A DNA stretch of 22,731 nucleotides. Origin: DAOTXK01 sp034435395 (GTDB lineage: Bacteria; Chloroflexota; Anaerolineae; Aggregatilineales; Ch27). The position numbers and the translations under genes were made by a program. The notes under the pieces were generated by a model, which was given only the letters and a program-made list of their open reading frames with translations, was not told the origin of the DNA and did no database searches. Shown here in pieces: positions 6,885 to 13,956 of the stretch; positions within the stretch are counted from its first letter, which is position 1; each line of letters starts with the position of its first letter. The stretch spans positions 1 to 22,731 of the forward strand of contig DAOTXK010000292.1 in the NCBI GenBank assembly GCA_034435395.1, in the 5' to 3' direction.

Positions 6885-7697
6885 TTAACCGCCGTCCGCC
6901 TGCGCCAGCTCAAACACCCGCTGCACGGTTGGCGCGCCGTACTCCGCCCCGCCCGTCAGGACCAGCAGGTTGGGCAGGATTTGCGCCCGGCCGGCCCCGT
7001 GGGTGTGCCCGCACAGGACCAGCAGCTCCCGCTCCGGGTGCGCCATCATGACCTCGCGCAGGGCTTCCCCCGCCGCCCGGCAGACGAAGTGCGGCAGGAA
7101 ATTCTCGTCGCTGATCTGCCCCTCGTGCCAGCAGGCTTCCTGGAACGGCGGGACGTGCGTGAGGAGCAGCAGCCGCCGGTATTGACGGAAGGCTTCCGGC
7201 AGGATCGCCCGGAAGTACGCCGCCGCTGCGTCGCCCAGCTCGTGCAGCTTGTCCAGGCGGCCAGCCTGTCTCAGCCCGGCGAACTCCTCGATCAGCAGGT
7301 AATCGTTCATGATGACCCACGAATTCTGATAGTCGCCGCAGCGCCCGTCCGCCCAGGAGTCATGGCCCACCAACCCCACTTCCGGCGTCAGCGTCACCAC
7401 CCCCGCCCGCGTCAGCCAGGTCAGCCACCGGGACTCGGTGGTCAGCTTCTCCACGGCGGCGTGCACCGCCCGGAAGGAGCCGTGATAGAAGTCGTGGTTG
7501 CCGAGCACGAAGTAGATGGGCCGCCCCAGCCGTCCCGCGATGCGCCGCAGGTAGCCGGGCAGCGAAGGGGCCTCGCCGATGTCGCCGCCGATCAGCACGG
7601 CGTCCGGGCGGTGGGCCGCCACCGACGCCAGGAAGTCGTCGACCGGCCGCTCGCTCAGGAAATTGAGGTGAATGTCGGTCAGCCAGGCCAGGCGCAT
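6885..7697 (-). CDS. Calcineurin-like metallophosphoesterase
   Basis: A 270-residue soluble protein with the full set of metallophosphoesterase metal-binding motifs: D-x-H (Asp8, His10 in TDIHLN), GGD (Asp39), GNHD (Asn67, His68), a central His181 in LTHVPPF, and GHTH (His231, His233 in CGHTHG). These bind two metal ions for phosphoester hydrolysis; the substrate is not predictable. No signal peptide is present. The ATG at 7697 follows an AAAGGAGAGG ribosome binding site. The first 19 bases overlap the end of the upstream methyltransferase gene in another frame, so the two are probably translated from one mRNA. The frame remains open far upstream, but that part is a shadow of the methyltransferase gene. 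Confidence 0.92.
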   Translation of the reverse strand: MRLAWLTDIHLNFLSERPVDDFLASVAAHRPDAVLIGGDIGEAPSLPGYLRRIAGRLGRPIYFVLGNHDFYHGSFRAVHAAVEKLTTESRWLTWLTRAGVVTLTPEVGLVGHDSWADGRCGDYQNSWVIMNDYLLIEEFAGLRQAGRLDKLHELGDAAAAYFRAILPEAFRQYRRLLLLTHVPPFQEACWHEGQISDENFLPHFVCRAAGEALREVMMAHPERELLVLCGHTHGAGRAQILPNLLVLTGGAEYGAPTVQRVFELAQADGG

Positions 7698-8434
7698 CGG
7701 GCCTCTCCTTTGCGGCATACGCCAACCAGATGCACCGCCGTCGTGTTGGGGAGCCAGCGGGTCACCTGAGCGCTCAACCAGAACAGGGTATCGTTGAAGG
7801 CCAGGTAGGTTGGATCGTCGATGTGGCGGCAGGTCTCCAGCGTCATCCCGGCGGCGCGGGCCAGCGCCTCGATCCGGCGGCGGGTGTTGGCCCGATAGAC
7901 CACGGGGTAGGTGTCCGCCTCCGCCCGGCCATAGAGCCGCGGCACCAGCGCCCGTTGCAGCGGTCGGAGCAGCCGGTTCAGGAGGGCGATGGGGCTGTTC
8001 CGGTTGGGGGTCAGGAAGATGAAGGCCCCGCCCGGCTTCAGGACGCGCCCCACCTCGCGGAAGGCCCGCGCCGGGTCTGGCAGATGCTCCAGCACCCAGG
8101 CGGCGAGAGCTAGGTCGGCAGCGGCGGCGGGCAGCGGGAGGGCTTCGGCGGTCGCCTGGGCGCGCAGCAGGCCCGGCAGGCGATGGGCGCGCAGGGACGC
8201 GTGGTCGGGGTCCAGGCCCAGGGGACGGATATCCGGCAGGTCGGTCAGCTGCTCCAGGACGCCGCCCCGCCCGCACCCCAGGTCGAGAAGGATGGTGGGG
8301 GCGGGAGACGCCCCGGTCCGGCCAACGGCCTGGCGGATCAGCGCTTCGTAGATGGCGGTGGCGGGCTGCCAGCCGGGATGCCGGGCGGCGTAGCGGGCGC
8401 GATAGGCGTTCTGGCGGTCGAGCGTGAGGGGCAT
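7679..8434 (-). CDS. Class I SAM-dependent methyltransferase
   Basis: A 251-residue protein with a Rossmann methyltransferase core. Motif I is LLDLGCGRG (49-57), the acidic strand GLDPD (73-77) follows, then AWVLEHLPDP (112-121) and VLKPGGAFIFLTPN (131-144), the ubiE/COQ5-like Methyltransf_11 order. The C-terminal 80 residues (NRLLRPLQRALVPRLYG onward) resemble those of small-molecule or sugar-modifying methyltransferases, but the acceptor cannot be named. The ATG at 8434 is chosen because AAGGAT lies 7 bases upstream and homology starts soon after; an in-frame start 32 codons upstream gives a low-complexity extension. It overlaps the metallophosphoesterase gene by 19 bases and is the first gene of that pair. 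Confidence 0.88.
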   Translation of the reverse strand: MPLTLDRQNAYRARYAARHPGWQPATAIYEALIRQAVGRTGASPAPTILLDLGCGRGGVLEQLTDLPDIRPLGLDPDHASLRAHRLPGLLRAQATAEALPLPAAAADLALAAWVLEHLPDPARAFREVGRVLKPGGAFIFLTPNRNSPIALLNRLLRPLQRALVPRLYGRAEADTYPVVYRANTRRRIEALARAAGMTLETCRHIDDPTYLAFNDTLFWLSAQVTRWLPNTTAVHLVGVCRKGEARCAWPG

Positions 8435-8734
8435 CGGGACATCCTTCGCTGCCGACGCACGCGCTGGCGAAAGCCGGGGCATCGGTGAGCGCGCCTCAAA
8501 TACTACCATCGCCCCCAGCGGCCTCGCCACCGGTGGTATGCGGCGTCGGCATCCATGCCGCCGCTACATCTCAAAGGCGGGCCAGGCGCAGCGACAAGAG
8601 ATTCCGGAGGTGCTTATGGACACCGCGCCCGGCGGATCCGCGAGCAGCAGGCCCGCGAAGAACAAGGGACCTCCGATACCGCCGACTGACGGCCAGAATT
8701 GGGCACGCCCGTACCCCTCAGTCAGGACTGGCGG
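8435..8734. other. Intergenic region between divergent genes, about 315 bp to the next ATG
   Basis: It separates the methyltransferase (-) from the CAP-LysM genes (+). The only signal I can support is the -10 box at its right end (8735-8740). A TAGTAT-like sequence on the minus strand near 8500 could be a methyltransferase -10 but lacks a -35. I see no repeat, RNA gene or small gene. Confidence 0.5.
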
Positions 8735-8740
8735 TATACT
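8735..8740 (+). promoter_or_regulatory. -10 box of the first CAP-LysM gene, likely leaderless
   Basis: TATACT lies only 9 bases before the ATG at 8750. Initiation 6-8 bases downstream would fall at or within a few bases of the start codon. No ribosome binding site is present. The -35 region is unremarkable. Confidence 0.5.
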
Positions 8741-8749
8741 GTGATCGCC

Positions 8750-9952
8750 ATGAAACGCCGACTGTTGCCGGGTCTCTGGCTCGGCCTGCTGCTGTTTCTG
8801 GGGTTCGGCAGCCTTCCCGCTCCCGCCGCTGCCCAATCCGGCCCCGCCTACGAGGTCATCCGCCTGGTCAACGACCTGCGGGCCTCGCTCGGCCTGCCCG
8901 CTTACCAGATCGACAGCGCGCTGATGGCCGCCGCGCAGTCCCACGCCGAATGGATGGCCATCGGCAATCGCTGGAGTCACACCGGGGCGGGCGGCTCCAG
9001 CCCCCAGGACCGCGCCACCGCCGCTGGATACCGGGGAAGCGTGCGCGAAAACGTGGCCAGCGGCACCCACTATATGCCGTCAGAAGTGGTCTATCACTGG
9101 GGGCAAAGCCCCGGCCACTACCCGACCATGGCCTCGCCGCAGTATGTCCACATCGGCGTGGGTTACACCTACAACGGCGAATATCACATCTATGTGCTGC
9201 TGGCGGGTTATCCGTCCAACGCCGCCCCGGCCCGGCCCGCCAACCCGCCCGTCGACGCCCCCGCCGCCGTCCCCGTCGAAGTGAGCGCGCCGCGCGAAGA
9301 TGGCGCTATTGTGCACGTGGTGCAGGAGGGGCAGACCGCCTGGACCATCGCCGCCGCCTATGGGGTGGACCTGGCTGTGCTCCTGGCGCTCAACGGCCTG
9401 CCCGACGATCCCCTCATCCACCCCGGCGACGAGATAATGATCCGGCCCTCCGGCAGCGCCACCCCGCCCCCGCCAGGGCCAGCCACCCACGTGGTGCATA
9501 GCGGCGAGACGGCCTGGACCATCGCCGCCATCTACGGGGTCGATCTGGACGCGCTGCTGGCCCTCAACCATCTGGGGCCGGACCCGCTCCTACACCCCGG
9601 CGACGAACTGCTGATCCCCGCCCCCACTCCGCCGCCGACCGATGCCGCGCCGCCCGCGCCAACCGAAACGCTCCCTCCCGCCGTCCGCGCCGCCGAAGCG
9701 ACGCCGTCCCCCTATCCGCTCGTCGCCTCCGAGGCGACGGCCACCGATACGCCCGTCCTAACGGCGACGCCATCGCCAACCGCCCCACCCGCCCCAACGC
9801 TGACGGCGACGCCCCCGCCGGTCGCGGAGACGGCCACCGGCTCCTCAACCCGCACGATCATCGGCGCGATCGTCATCGCCGTCGGGCTGACGGTCTTCGC
9901 CGCCATGGCCGTGATCGAGCTTTACGAGCGTTTCGTCCGGCGCGGCTATTGA
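8750..9952 (+). CDS. Membrane-anchored CAP-domain protein with two LysM repeats
   Basis: A 400-residue exported protein. A signal peptide (1-28, ending PAAAQ) is followed by a CAP/SCP-PR1-like domain (33-155). Its likely conserved residues include His65 (SHAEWM), Glu100 (RENVASG) and His123 (GHYPTM). Two LysM repeats at 187-231 and 246-289 (HVVQEGQTAWTIAAAYGV, HVVHSGETAWTIAAIYGV) should bind peptidoglycan or another glycan. A Pro/Thr-rich stalk (290-365) precedes a transmembrane helix (369-389) and a short basic tail (YERFVRRGY). The protein is therefore probably tethered to the membrane and reaches into the envelope. The role of bacterial CAP proteins is poorly known. The ATG at 8750 is fixed by the signal peptide; there is no ribosome binding site. 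A close paralogue follows 40 bases downstream. Confidence 0.9.
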   Translation: MKRRLLPGLWLGLLLFLGFGSLPAPAAAQSGPAYEVIRLVNDLRASLGLPAYQIDSALMAAAQSHAEWMAIGNRWSHTGAGGSSPQDRATAAGYRGSVRENVASGTHYMPSEVVYHWGQSPGHYPTMASPQYVHIGVGYTYNGEYHIYVLLAGYPSNAAPARPANPPVDAPAAVPVEVSAPREDGAIVHVVQEGQTAWTIAAAYGVDLAVLLALNGLPDDPLIHPGDEIMIRPSGSATPPPPGPATHVVHSGETAWTIAAIYGVDLDALLALNHLGPDPLLHPGDELLIPAPTPPPTDAAPPAPTETLPPAVRAAEATPSPYPLVASEATATDTPVLTATPSPTAPPAPTLTATPPPVAETATGSSTRTIIGAIVIAVGLTVFAAMAVIELYERFVRRGY

Positions 9953-9980
9953 GCCGGTTGATCGCGCCCGCCTCCGGCGC

Positions 9981-9986
9981 TATAGT
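9981..9986 (+). promoter_or_regulatory. -10 box of the second CAP-LysM gene, likely leaderless
   Basis: TATAGT lies 6 bases before the ATG at 9993, so transcription would begin at about the start codon. The 40-bp gap after the first gene contains no ribosome binding site. This repeats the arrangement seen at 8735-8740. Confidence 0.5.
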
Positions 9987-9992
9987 TCCGGC

Positions 9993-10781
9993 ATGACCCG
10001 TCGATTGCTCCTGATCGTCCTGTTCCTGGTGGTGCCCCTCGCGCCGGGCCTGGGCCCCGCCCCCACCGCCGCCCAATCCAGCCCGGCCTACGAGATCATC
10101 CGGCTGGTCAACGACCTGCGGGCCTCGCTGGGCCTGCCGCCCTATCAGATCAACGGCGCGCTGATGGCCGCCGCCCAGGGCCACGCCGACTGGATGGCCG
10201 CCAACCGCAGCTACACCCACGCCGGCGCGGGTGGTTCCCGCCCCCAGGACCGCGCCGCCGCTGCCGGATATCAGGGGTACGTCGCCGAGAACATCGTCGG
10301 CGGGACGCATATGTCCCCCCAGCAGGGCCTCGTCTGGTGGCAGAACAGCAGCATCCATTACCGGACTATGACCTCGACCCGGCACACCGAGGTCGGCGCG
10401 GGCGACGCCCCCAGCGGAGACCAGAACATGTATGTGCTGGTCGTCGGCCAGCCAGCCGGTTACGTGCCGCCATCAGGCCCGACCGCCGGGGGGGCCGACC
10501 AGGCCAACACCGACGACGACCGTGAGCCAGTCGTGGTCATCCCGGTTGAGGTCAGTCAGCCGCGCGAGGATGGCTCCATCGTGCACGTGGTGCAGTCCGG
10601 CCAGACCATCTGGGACATCGCCGCCGTGTACGGCGTGGACATGGCCGACCTGCTCCGGCGCAACCACCTGCCAGCCAACGACCCGATCATCCTGCCGGGC
10701 GAGGCGATCGTCGTCCGGCCTCCGGACAATGCCACCGCCCTGCCCGCCGGCCCGCTCACCCACACCGTGCGCAGCGGGTAG
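9993..10781 (+). CDS. CAP-domain protein with one LysM repeat, truncated by an in-frame TAG
   Basis: A paralogue of the preceding gene. Residues 1-28 are a signal peptide (ending PTAAQ), 33-155 a CAP domain (GHADWM, AENIVGG, HYRTM), and 196-241 a first LysM repeat (HVVQSGQTIWDIAAVYGV). The frame stops at a TAG (10779-10781) after HTVRSG, six residues into the second LysM repeat. The relatives here read SGQTAW or SGETAW, so the TAG replaces a Gln codon and a single C-to-T change (CAG to TAG) explains it. The reading frame continues past the stop for 209 further codons. As it stands the 262-residue product would be secreted with one LysM and no membrane anchor. A sequencing error or amber readthrough is possible. 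Confidence 0.82.
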   Translation: MTRRLLLIVLFLVVPLAPGLGPAPTAAQSSPAYEIIRLVNDLRASLGLPPYQINGALMAAAQGHADWMAANRSYTHAGAGGSRPQDRAAAAGYQGYVAENIVGGTHMSPQQGLVWWQNSSIHYRTMTSTRHTEVGAGDAPSGDQNMYVLVVGQPAGYVPPSGPTAGGADQANTDDDREPVVVIPVEVSQPREDGSIVHVVQSGQTIWDIAAVYGVDMADLLRRNHLPANDPIILPGEAIVVRPPDNATALPAGPLTHTVRSG

Positions 10782-11073
10782 ACAGCCTGGACCATCGCCG
10801 CCCGCTACGGGGTCCCGCTGGACGAACTGCTGGCCCTCAACGGTCTGGGGCCAGACCCCATCCTGCATCCCGGCGACGAACTGATCATCCGGCTGGCGGA
10901 GGGTCAGTCGCCGCCCCCCACGCCCACACCTCCCCTGACCCACATCGTGCAGAGCGGACAGACGGCCTGGGCCATCGCCCTGCGGTATGGCCTGCCGCTG
11001 GACGAACTGCTGGCCCTCAACAACCTGGGGCCGGACTCCATCCTGCACCCCGGCGATGAGCTGATCCTCCGCC
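10780..11073 (+). repeat. 180-bp-period tandem LysM coding repeat
   Basis: The DNA at about 10780-10893 recurs at 10960-11073, exactly 180 bp later. The central stretch, from the GACGAACTGCTGGCCCTCAA motif at 10821-10840 (again at 11001-11020), is nearly identical. The similarity is much higher than that to the first LysM repeat of the gene, suggesting a recent internal duplication of one LysM unit plus its linker. Confidence 0.7.
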
Positions 11074-11411
11074 GCCCGGAGCCGACGGCGACCCCGTCGC
11101 TCGCCGCCACTGGCCCCGTTGCCGCGCCGCCCTCGCCCACGACCGGGGGGCCACCCGCCGCCACTGCGGCCCTGACCATCCCCGCCGCCGTGGCCCTGGC
11201 CTCGCCCGTGATCCGGGTCGCCACCATGACGCCGACGCCCGCCCCGACCACTTCCCCATCATCGACGCCGTCCGCGCGCGACAACGGGCCGGTTGATCGG
11301 CAGCACACGGGCGAGGGCCTGGTTCTCCTCGGCCTGGCCATTGGCGCGGGTCTGGCGGCCGTAGCTCTGGCCGCGGCGGTGGTGGGCAACATCCTCGAAC
11401 GGCGGCGGTGA
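10782..11411 (+). pseudogene. Downstream part of the interrupted CAP-LysM gene
   Basis: In the same frame as 9993-10781. Codons after the TAG complete the second LysM repeat (TAWTIAARYGVPLDELL), add a third (HIVQSGQTAWAIALRYGL), then a Pro/Thr/Ala-rich stalk, a transmembrane helix (LVLLGLAIGAGLAAVALAAAVV) and a basic tail (GNILERRR). Codon use and GC3 are like the upstream part and there is no frameshift, so the damage is a single stop codon and looks recent. There is no promoter, start or ribosome binding site for independent translation; an internal GTG at 10947 falls inside a LysM motif. With the stop ignored, the protein is 472 residues with the same layout as the paralogue plus one LysM. 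Confidence 0.8.
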
Positions 11412-11444
11412 GCGTCCCCAGAGCTGGTGAGCACCCCCAGAGCT
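11407..11444 (+). repeat. 19-bp tandem duplication across the stop codon
   Basis: Two adjacent copies of GGTGAGCGTCCCCAGAGCT (11407-11425, 11426-11444) differ at two adjacent bases (GT versus AC). The first copy contains the TGA stop of the interrupted CAP-LysM frame. Confidence 0.75.
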
Positions 11445-11532
11445 ATCGGAAACGGCGGCCCGCGCCCGAATGGGAAGAGAGTCACCCCAAAACAGGTCGT
11501 TTGGCGGGCGTGATCAGGGTTTACATATCATG

Positions 11533-11538
11533 TATAAT
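11533..11538 (+). promoter_or_regulatory. -10 box upstream of the alpha/beta hydrolase gene
   Basis: A perfect TATAAT lies in a locally AT-rich stretch (11511-11545). The -35 position, about GTGATC, matches only 3 of 6. A TACAT-ATC-ATGTA dyad (11522-11534) overlaps the box. The expected leader is about 110 bases, ending in AAGGAG (11645-11650) 6 bases before the ATG. Confidence 0.5.
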
Positions 11539-11656
11539 TAAGTGGGGGCTTACAGAAAATCCATCCTCACCTCTTCCCTACCTGCCGTTTCTCGACGCAC
11601 CACAGGAGTCCCCGATTCACACGCCGTTTTTTATATGTGCGTTTAAGGAGTGAGAA

Positions 11657-13420
11657 ATGAGGAGAACATACTACCTTCTGGGGGTCGCCCTGCTGATCGT
11701 CCTCGTGGGCGGCCTCATCGGCTACTGGGCGCAGACTTCCGGCGGCACGATCACCGTGAAGGACGTACGCTTCGTGGGCACCAACGGCAAGGTCATGAGC
11801 GGCCTGCTCTATATCCCCCCCGGCGTGACCAATGAGAACCCCGCCCCCGGCATCCTGGCCATCCACGGCTACATCAACTCCCGGGAGACCCAGGACGGCT
11901 TCGCCATCGAGTTCGCCCGCCGGGGTTACGTGACCCTGTCCCTCGACCAGACCGGCCACGGCTATTCCGATCCGCCGGCCTTCGCCAACGGCTTCGGCGG
12001 CCCGGACGGGCTGGCCTTCCTGCGCTCGCTGGATATCGTGGACCCGGATAACATTGGCATCAGCGGCCACTCCATGGGCGGCTGGGCGGTGGCCATCGCC
12101 GCCGGGGCCCACCCGGAGGACTACCAGTCGATCATCCTGGAAGGCTCGTCCACCGGCACCTTCGGCGCGCCAGAGGGCACTGCCGAGTTCCCGCGCAACC
12201 TGGCCCTGATCTTCAGCCAGTGGGACGAGTTCGCCCAATTTATGTGGGGGGCCAACACCGCGCCGGAGATCGTCAACACCGAGAAGCTGCAAACGCTCTT
12301 CGGCACCGATGAGACGGTGGAGGTCGGGCGGCTGTACGGCGACATCGAGGAAGGCACGGCCCGCCAGCTCTACATGCCGCGCACCACCCACCCCGGCGAC
12401 CACATCTCCTACCAGGCCATCGCGGACGCCATCGAGTGGTTCAACATGACGCTGGAAGGGGGCAATGATCTCGACCCTTATGATCAGGTCTGGTACTGGC
12501 GGGAGATCGGCGGCTTCATTGCCCTGATCGGCATGGTGCTGTTTATGTTCCCGCTGGGCGCGCTGCTGCTGGAGACGTCCTTCTTCAAGGAACTGGCCGA
12601 TCCGCTGCCGGAGTTTAAGGGGCTGAAGGGCTGGGGCTGGTGGGTGGGGGCCGCCGTGCTGGTTGTCATCCCCATCGTGACCTACTACTGGCTCCAACAC
12701 CGGGGCAATGAATGGTTCCCGGCTGGCTCCTTCTGGCCGCAGAACATCACCACCGGCCTGGTGGTCTGGGCCGTCGGCAACGGCCTGATCGCGCTGGTGC
12801 TGTTCGCCCTGTGGCACTACTTCCTCAACCGGCAGGAAGGCGCGACGGTCAACAGCTACGGCCTCACCTGGGAGGGCAAACTCAACTGGGTTAAGATCGG
12901 CAAGTCGCTGCTGCTGGCCGTGGCCGTCATCGTCCCCACCTACCTGCTGCTGGTCATCTCCTACCAGCTCTTCCTGGTCGACTTCCGCCTGTGGGTGCTG
13001 GCCTTCAAGGCGATGAGCGCCCGCCACTTCGGCATCATGCTGGCCTACCTGCCCTTCTTCGGTTTCTTCTTCCTGATGTTGAGCACGGTGCTGGGCGGCC
13101 AGTTGCGCCGGGTTGACGGCGAGGGCAAACCGATCCGCCTTAGCTACGCCCTGCTGATCAACGTGGCCCTGCTGATCGTGGGTTTCGTCGTCCTGCTGCT
13201 GATCCAGTACATCCCGCTGCTCTCCGGGGGGACCATGCCGCTGGCCGAGCCGCTGCTGACCATCGTCGCCATCCAGATCGTGCCCCTGATGGTCATCGTG
13301 GCCCTGGTGCTGACTTACTTCTTCCACAAGACCGGACGTATCTACGTCGGCGGCTTCCTGATCGCCATGCTCATCAGCTGGTACATCATCGCCGGCCAGG
13401 CCATCCACTTCCCCTTCTAA
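11657..13420 (+). CDS. Alpha/beta hydrolase fused to a polytopic membrane domain
   Basis: A 587-residue membrane protein. One N-terminal helix (5-24) is followed by an extracytoplasmic or cytoplasmic alpha/beta hydrolase domain (about 35-265). Visible parts are the oxyanion-region HGY (70-72), the DQTGHGYS segment (97-104), and the nucleophile elbow GHSMGG with Ser139. A likely acid is Asp190 (SQWDEF) and a likely base His249 (HPGDHISY). The second half (284-587) has about eight hydrophobic helices and no recognised transporter motif. The ATG at 11657 has AAGGAG 6 bases upstream. The domain resembles dienelactone-hydrolase or acyl-esterase families; the substrate is unknown, though a membrane lipid or envelope ester would fit the location. 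It appears to be a single-gene unit ended by the hairpins at 13436-13537. Confidence 0.85.
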   Translation: MRRTYYLLGVALLIVLVGGLIGYWAQTSGGTITVKDVRFVGTNGKVMSGLLYIPPGVTNENPAPGILAIHGYINSRETQDGFAIEFARRGYVTLSLDQTGHGYSDPPAFANGFGGPDGLAFLRSLDIVDPDNIGISGHSMGGWAVAIAAGAHPEDYQSIILEGSSTGTFGAPEGTAEFPRNLALIFSQWDEFAQFMWGANTAPEIVNTEKLQTLFGTDETVEVGRLYGDIEEGTARQLYMPRTTHPGDHISYQAIADAIEWFNMTLEGGNDLDPYDQVWYWREIGGFIALIGMVLFMFPLGALLLETSFFKELADPLPEFKGLKGWGWWVGAAVLVVIPIVTYYWLQHRGNEWFPAGSFWPQNITTGLVVWAVGNGLIALVLFALWHYFLNRQEGATVNSYGLTWEGKLNWVKIGKSLLLAVAVIVPTYLLLVISYQLFLVDFRLWVLAFKAMSARHFGIMLAYLPFFGFFFLMLSTVLGGQLRRVDGEGKPIRLSYALLINVALLIVGFVVLLLIQYIPLLSGGTMPLAEPLLTIVAIQIVPLMVIVALVLTYFFHKTGRIYVGGFLIAMLISWYIIAGQAIHFPF

Positions 13421-13435
13421 GGCCGACCCGCTGAC

Positions 13436-13475
13436 GGTCAGGGGGCCGGCGAGACCCTCTCCCGGCCTCCTGACC
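13436..13475. terminator. Long hairpin after the alpha/beta hydrolase gene
   Basis: A 14-bp stem, GGTCAGGGGGCCGG (13436-13449) with CCGGCCTCCTGACC (13462-13475), contains one G-T wobble and has a 12-base loop. It begins 15 bp after the stop codon. It lacks a T-run of its own and precedes a second hairpin. Confidence 0.55.
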
Positions 13476-13490
13476 CCGGCTGACTGCCGG

Positions 13491-13537
13491 ATAAAAAAAA
13501 GACAGGCCCGCCGCGCTGGCGACGGGCCGTTTGTTTT
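13491..13537. terminator. Bidirectional intrinsic terminator
   Basis: A GGCCCG/CGGGCC stem (13505-13510, 13523-13528), extended by an inner CGC/GCG pairing, is flanked on the left by an eight-A run (13493-13500) and on the right by GTTTGTTTT (13529-13537). It therefore has a U-tract for transcripts arriving from either side: the hydrolase gene (+) and the clpC unit (-). Confidence 0.8.
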
Positions 13538-13544
13538 CCGGGCG

Positions 13545-13904
13545 TCACTCTCCCCAGTCCAGTTGATGGTCCGGGATGCCGACCGACCGGGCATAGGTCT
13601 GGGCCTCGGCCCGTTTCTCCGGGTCTCCGCGCCGGTACTTAAACACCCTGTCCTTAAAAATCACCAGGCTGTGTTCGGCGGTGGTCAGGTTGGCGTACCA
13701 GCGCGGCTTCATCGCCCGGCTCAACCGGCCGGCCACCGCATCGGCCTGATCTGCCTCGCCTTCAACGGTGATCGCCGTCCAGATTTCCGGCTGGAAGTCG
13801 GCGGCGTTTTCGACGCGCCACGTCTCCGTCCGGGCGATTCGCAGACCGTCCAGGACGCTTGTGTCTTGCAGGCTCTCTTTGAGCAGCAGCCCGGTGAAGG
13901 TCAC
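13545..13904 (-). CDS. Small hypothetical protein downstream of clpC
   Basis: A 119-residue soluble protein with no signal peptide, membrane segment or motif that I recognise. The composition is mixed alpha/beta, with a charged C-terminal half (KDRVFKYRRGDPEKRAEAQTYARSVGIPDHQLDWGE). The KPRWYANL and VIFKDRVFKYRRG segments look like strands of a small compact fold. It starts at a GTG (13904-13902) preceded by AGGGGG 5 bases upstream; the adjacent ATG is out of frame and stops at once. It lies 52 bp after the clpC stop in the same direction and before the shared terminator, so co-transcription with clpC is likely. GC-rich codon use like its neighbours supports a real gene. Confidence 0.7.
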   Translation of the reverse strand: MTFTGLLLKESLQDTSVLDGLRIARTETWRVENAADFQPEIWTAITVEGEADQADAVAGRLSRAMKPRWYANLTTAEHSLVIFKDRVFKYRRGDPEKRAEAQTYARSVGIPDHQLDWGE

Positions 13905-13956
13905 ATCTCCCCCCTGTCCAGGGCAACGGGCCGGGCAGCCCCGGCGGTTTCAATAC

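Noticed and set aside
10947..11411. Independent gene starting at an internal GTG after the amber codon
   Set aside because: The GTG lies inside the third LysM motif (HIVQSGQ), without a ribosome binding site or signal peptide; it is the continuation of the interrupted frame.
11567..13594. A 675-codon open frame antisense to the alpha/beta hydrolase gene
   Set aside because: It runs through the bidirectional terminator, has no ribosome binding site, and its sequence is a His, Gln, Asp and Gly-rich shadow.
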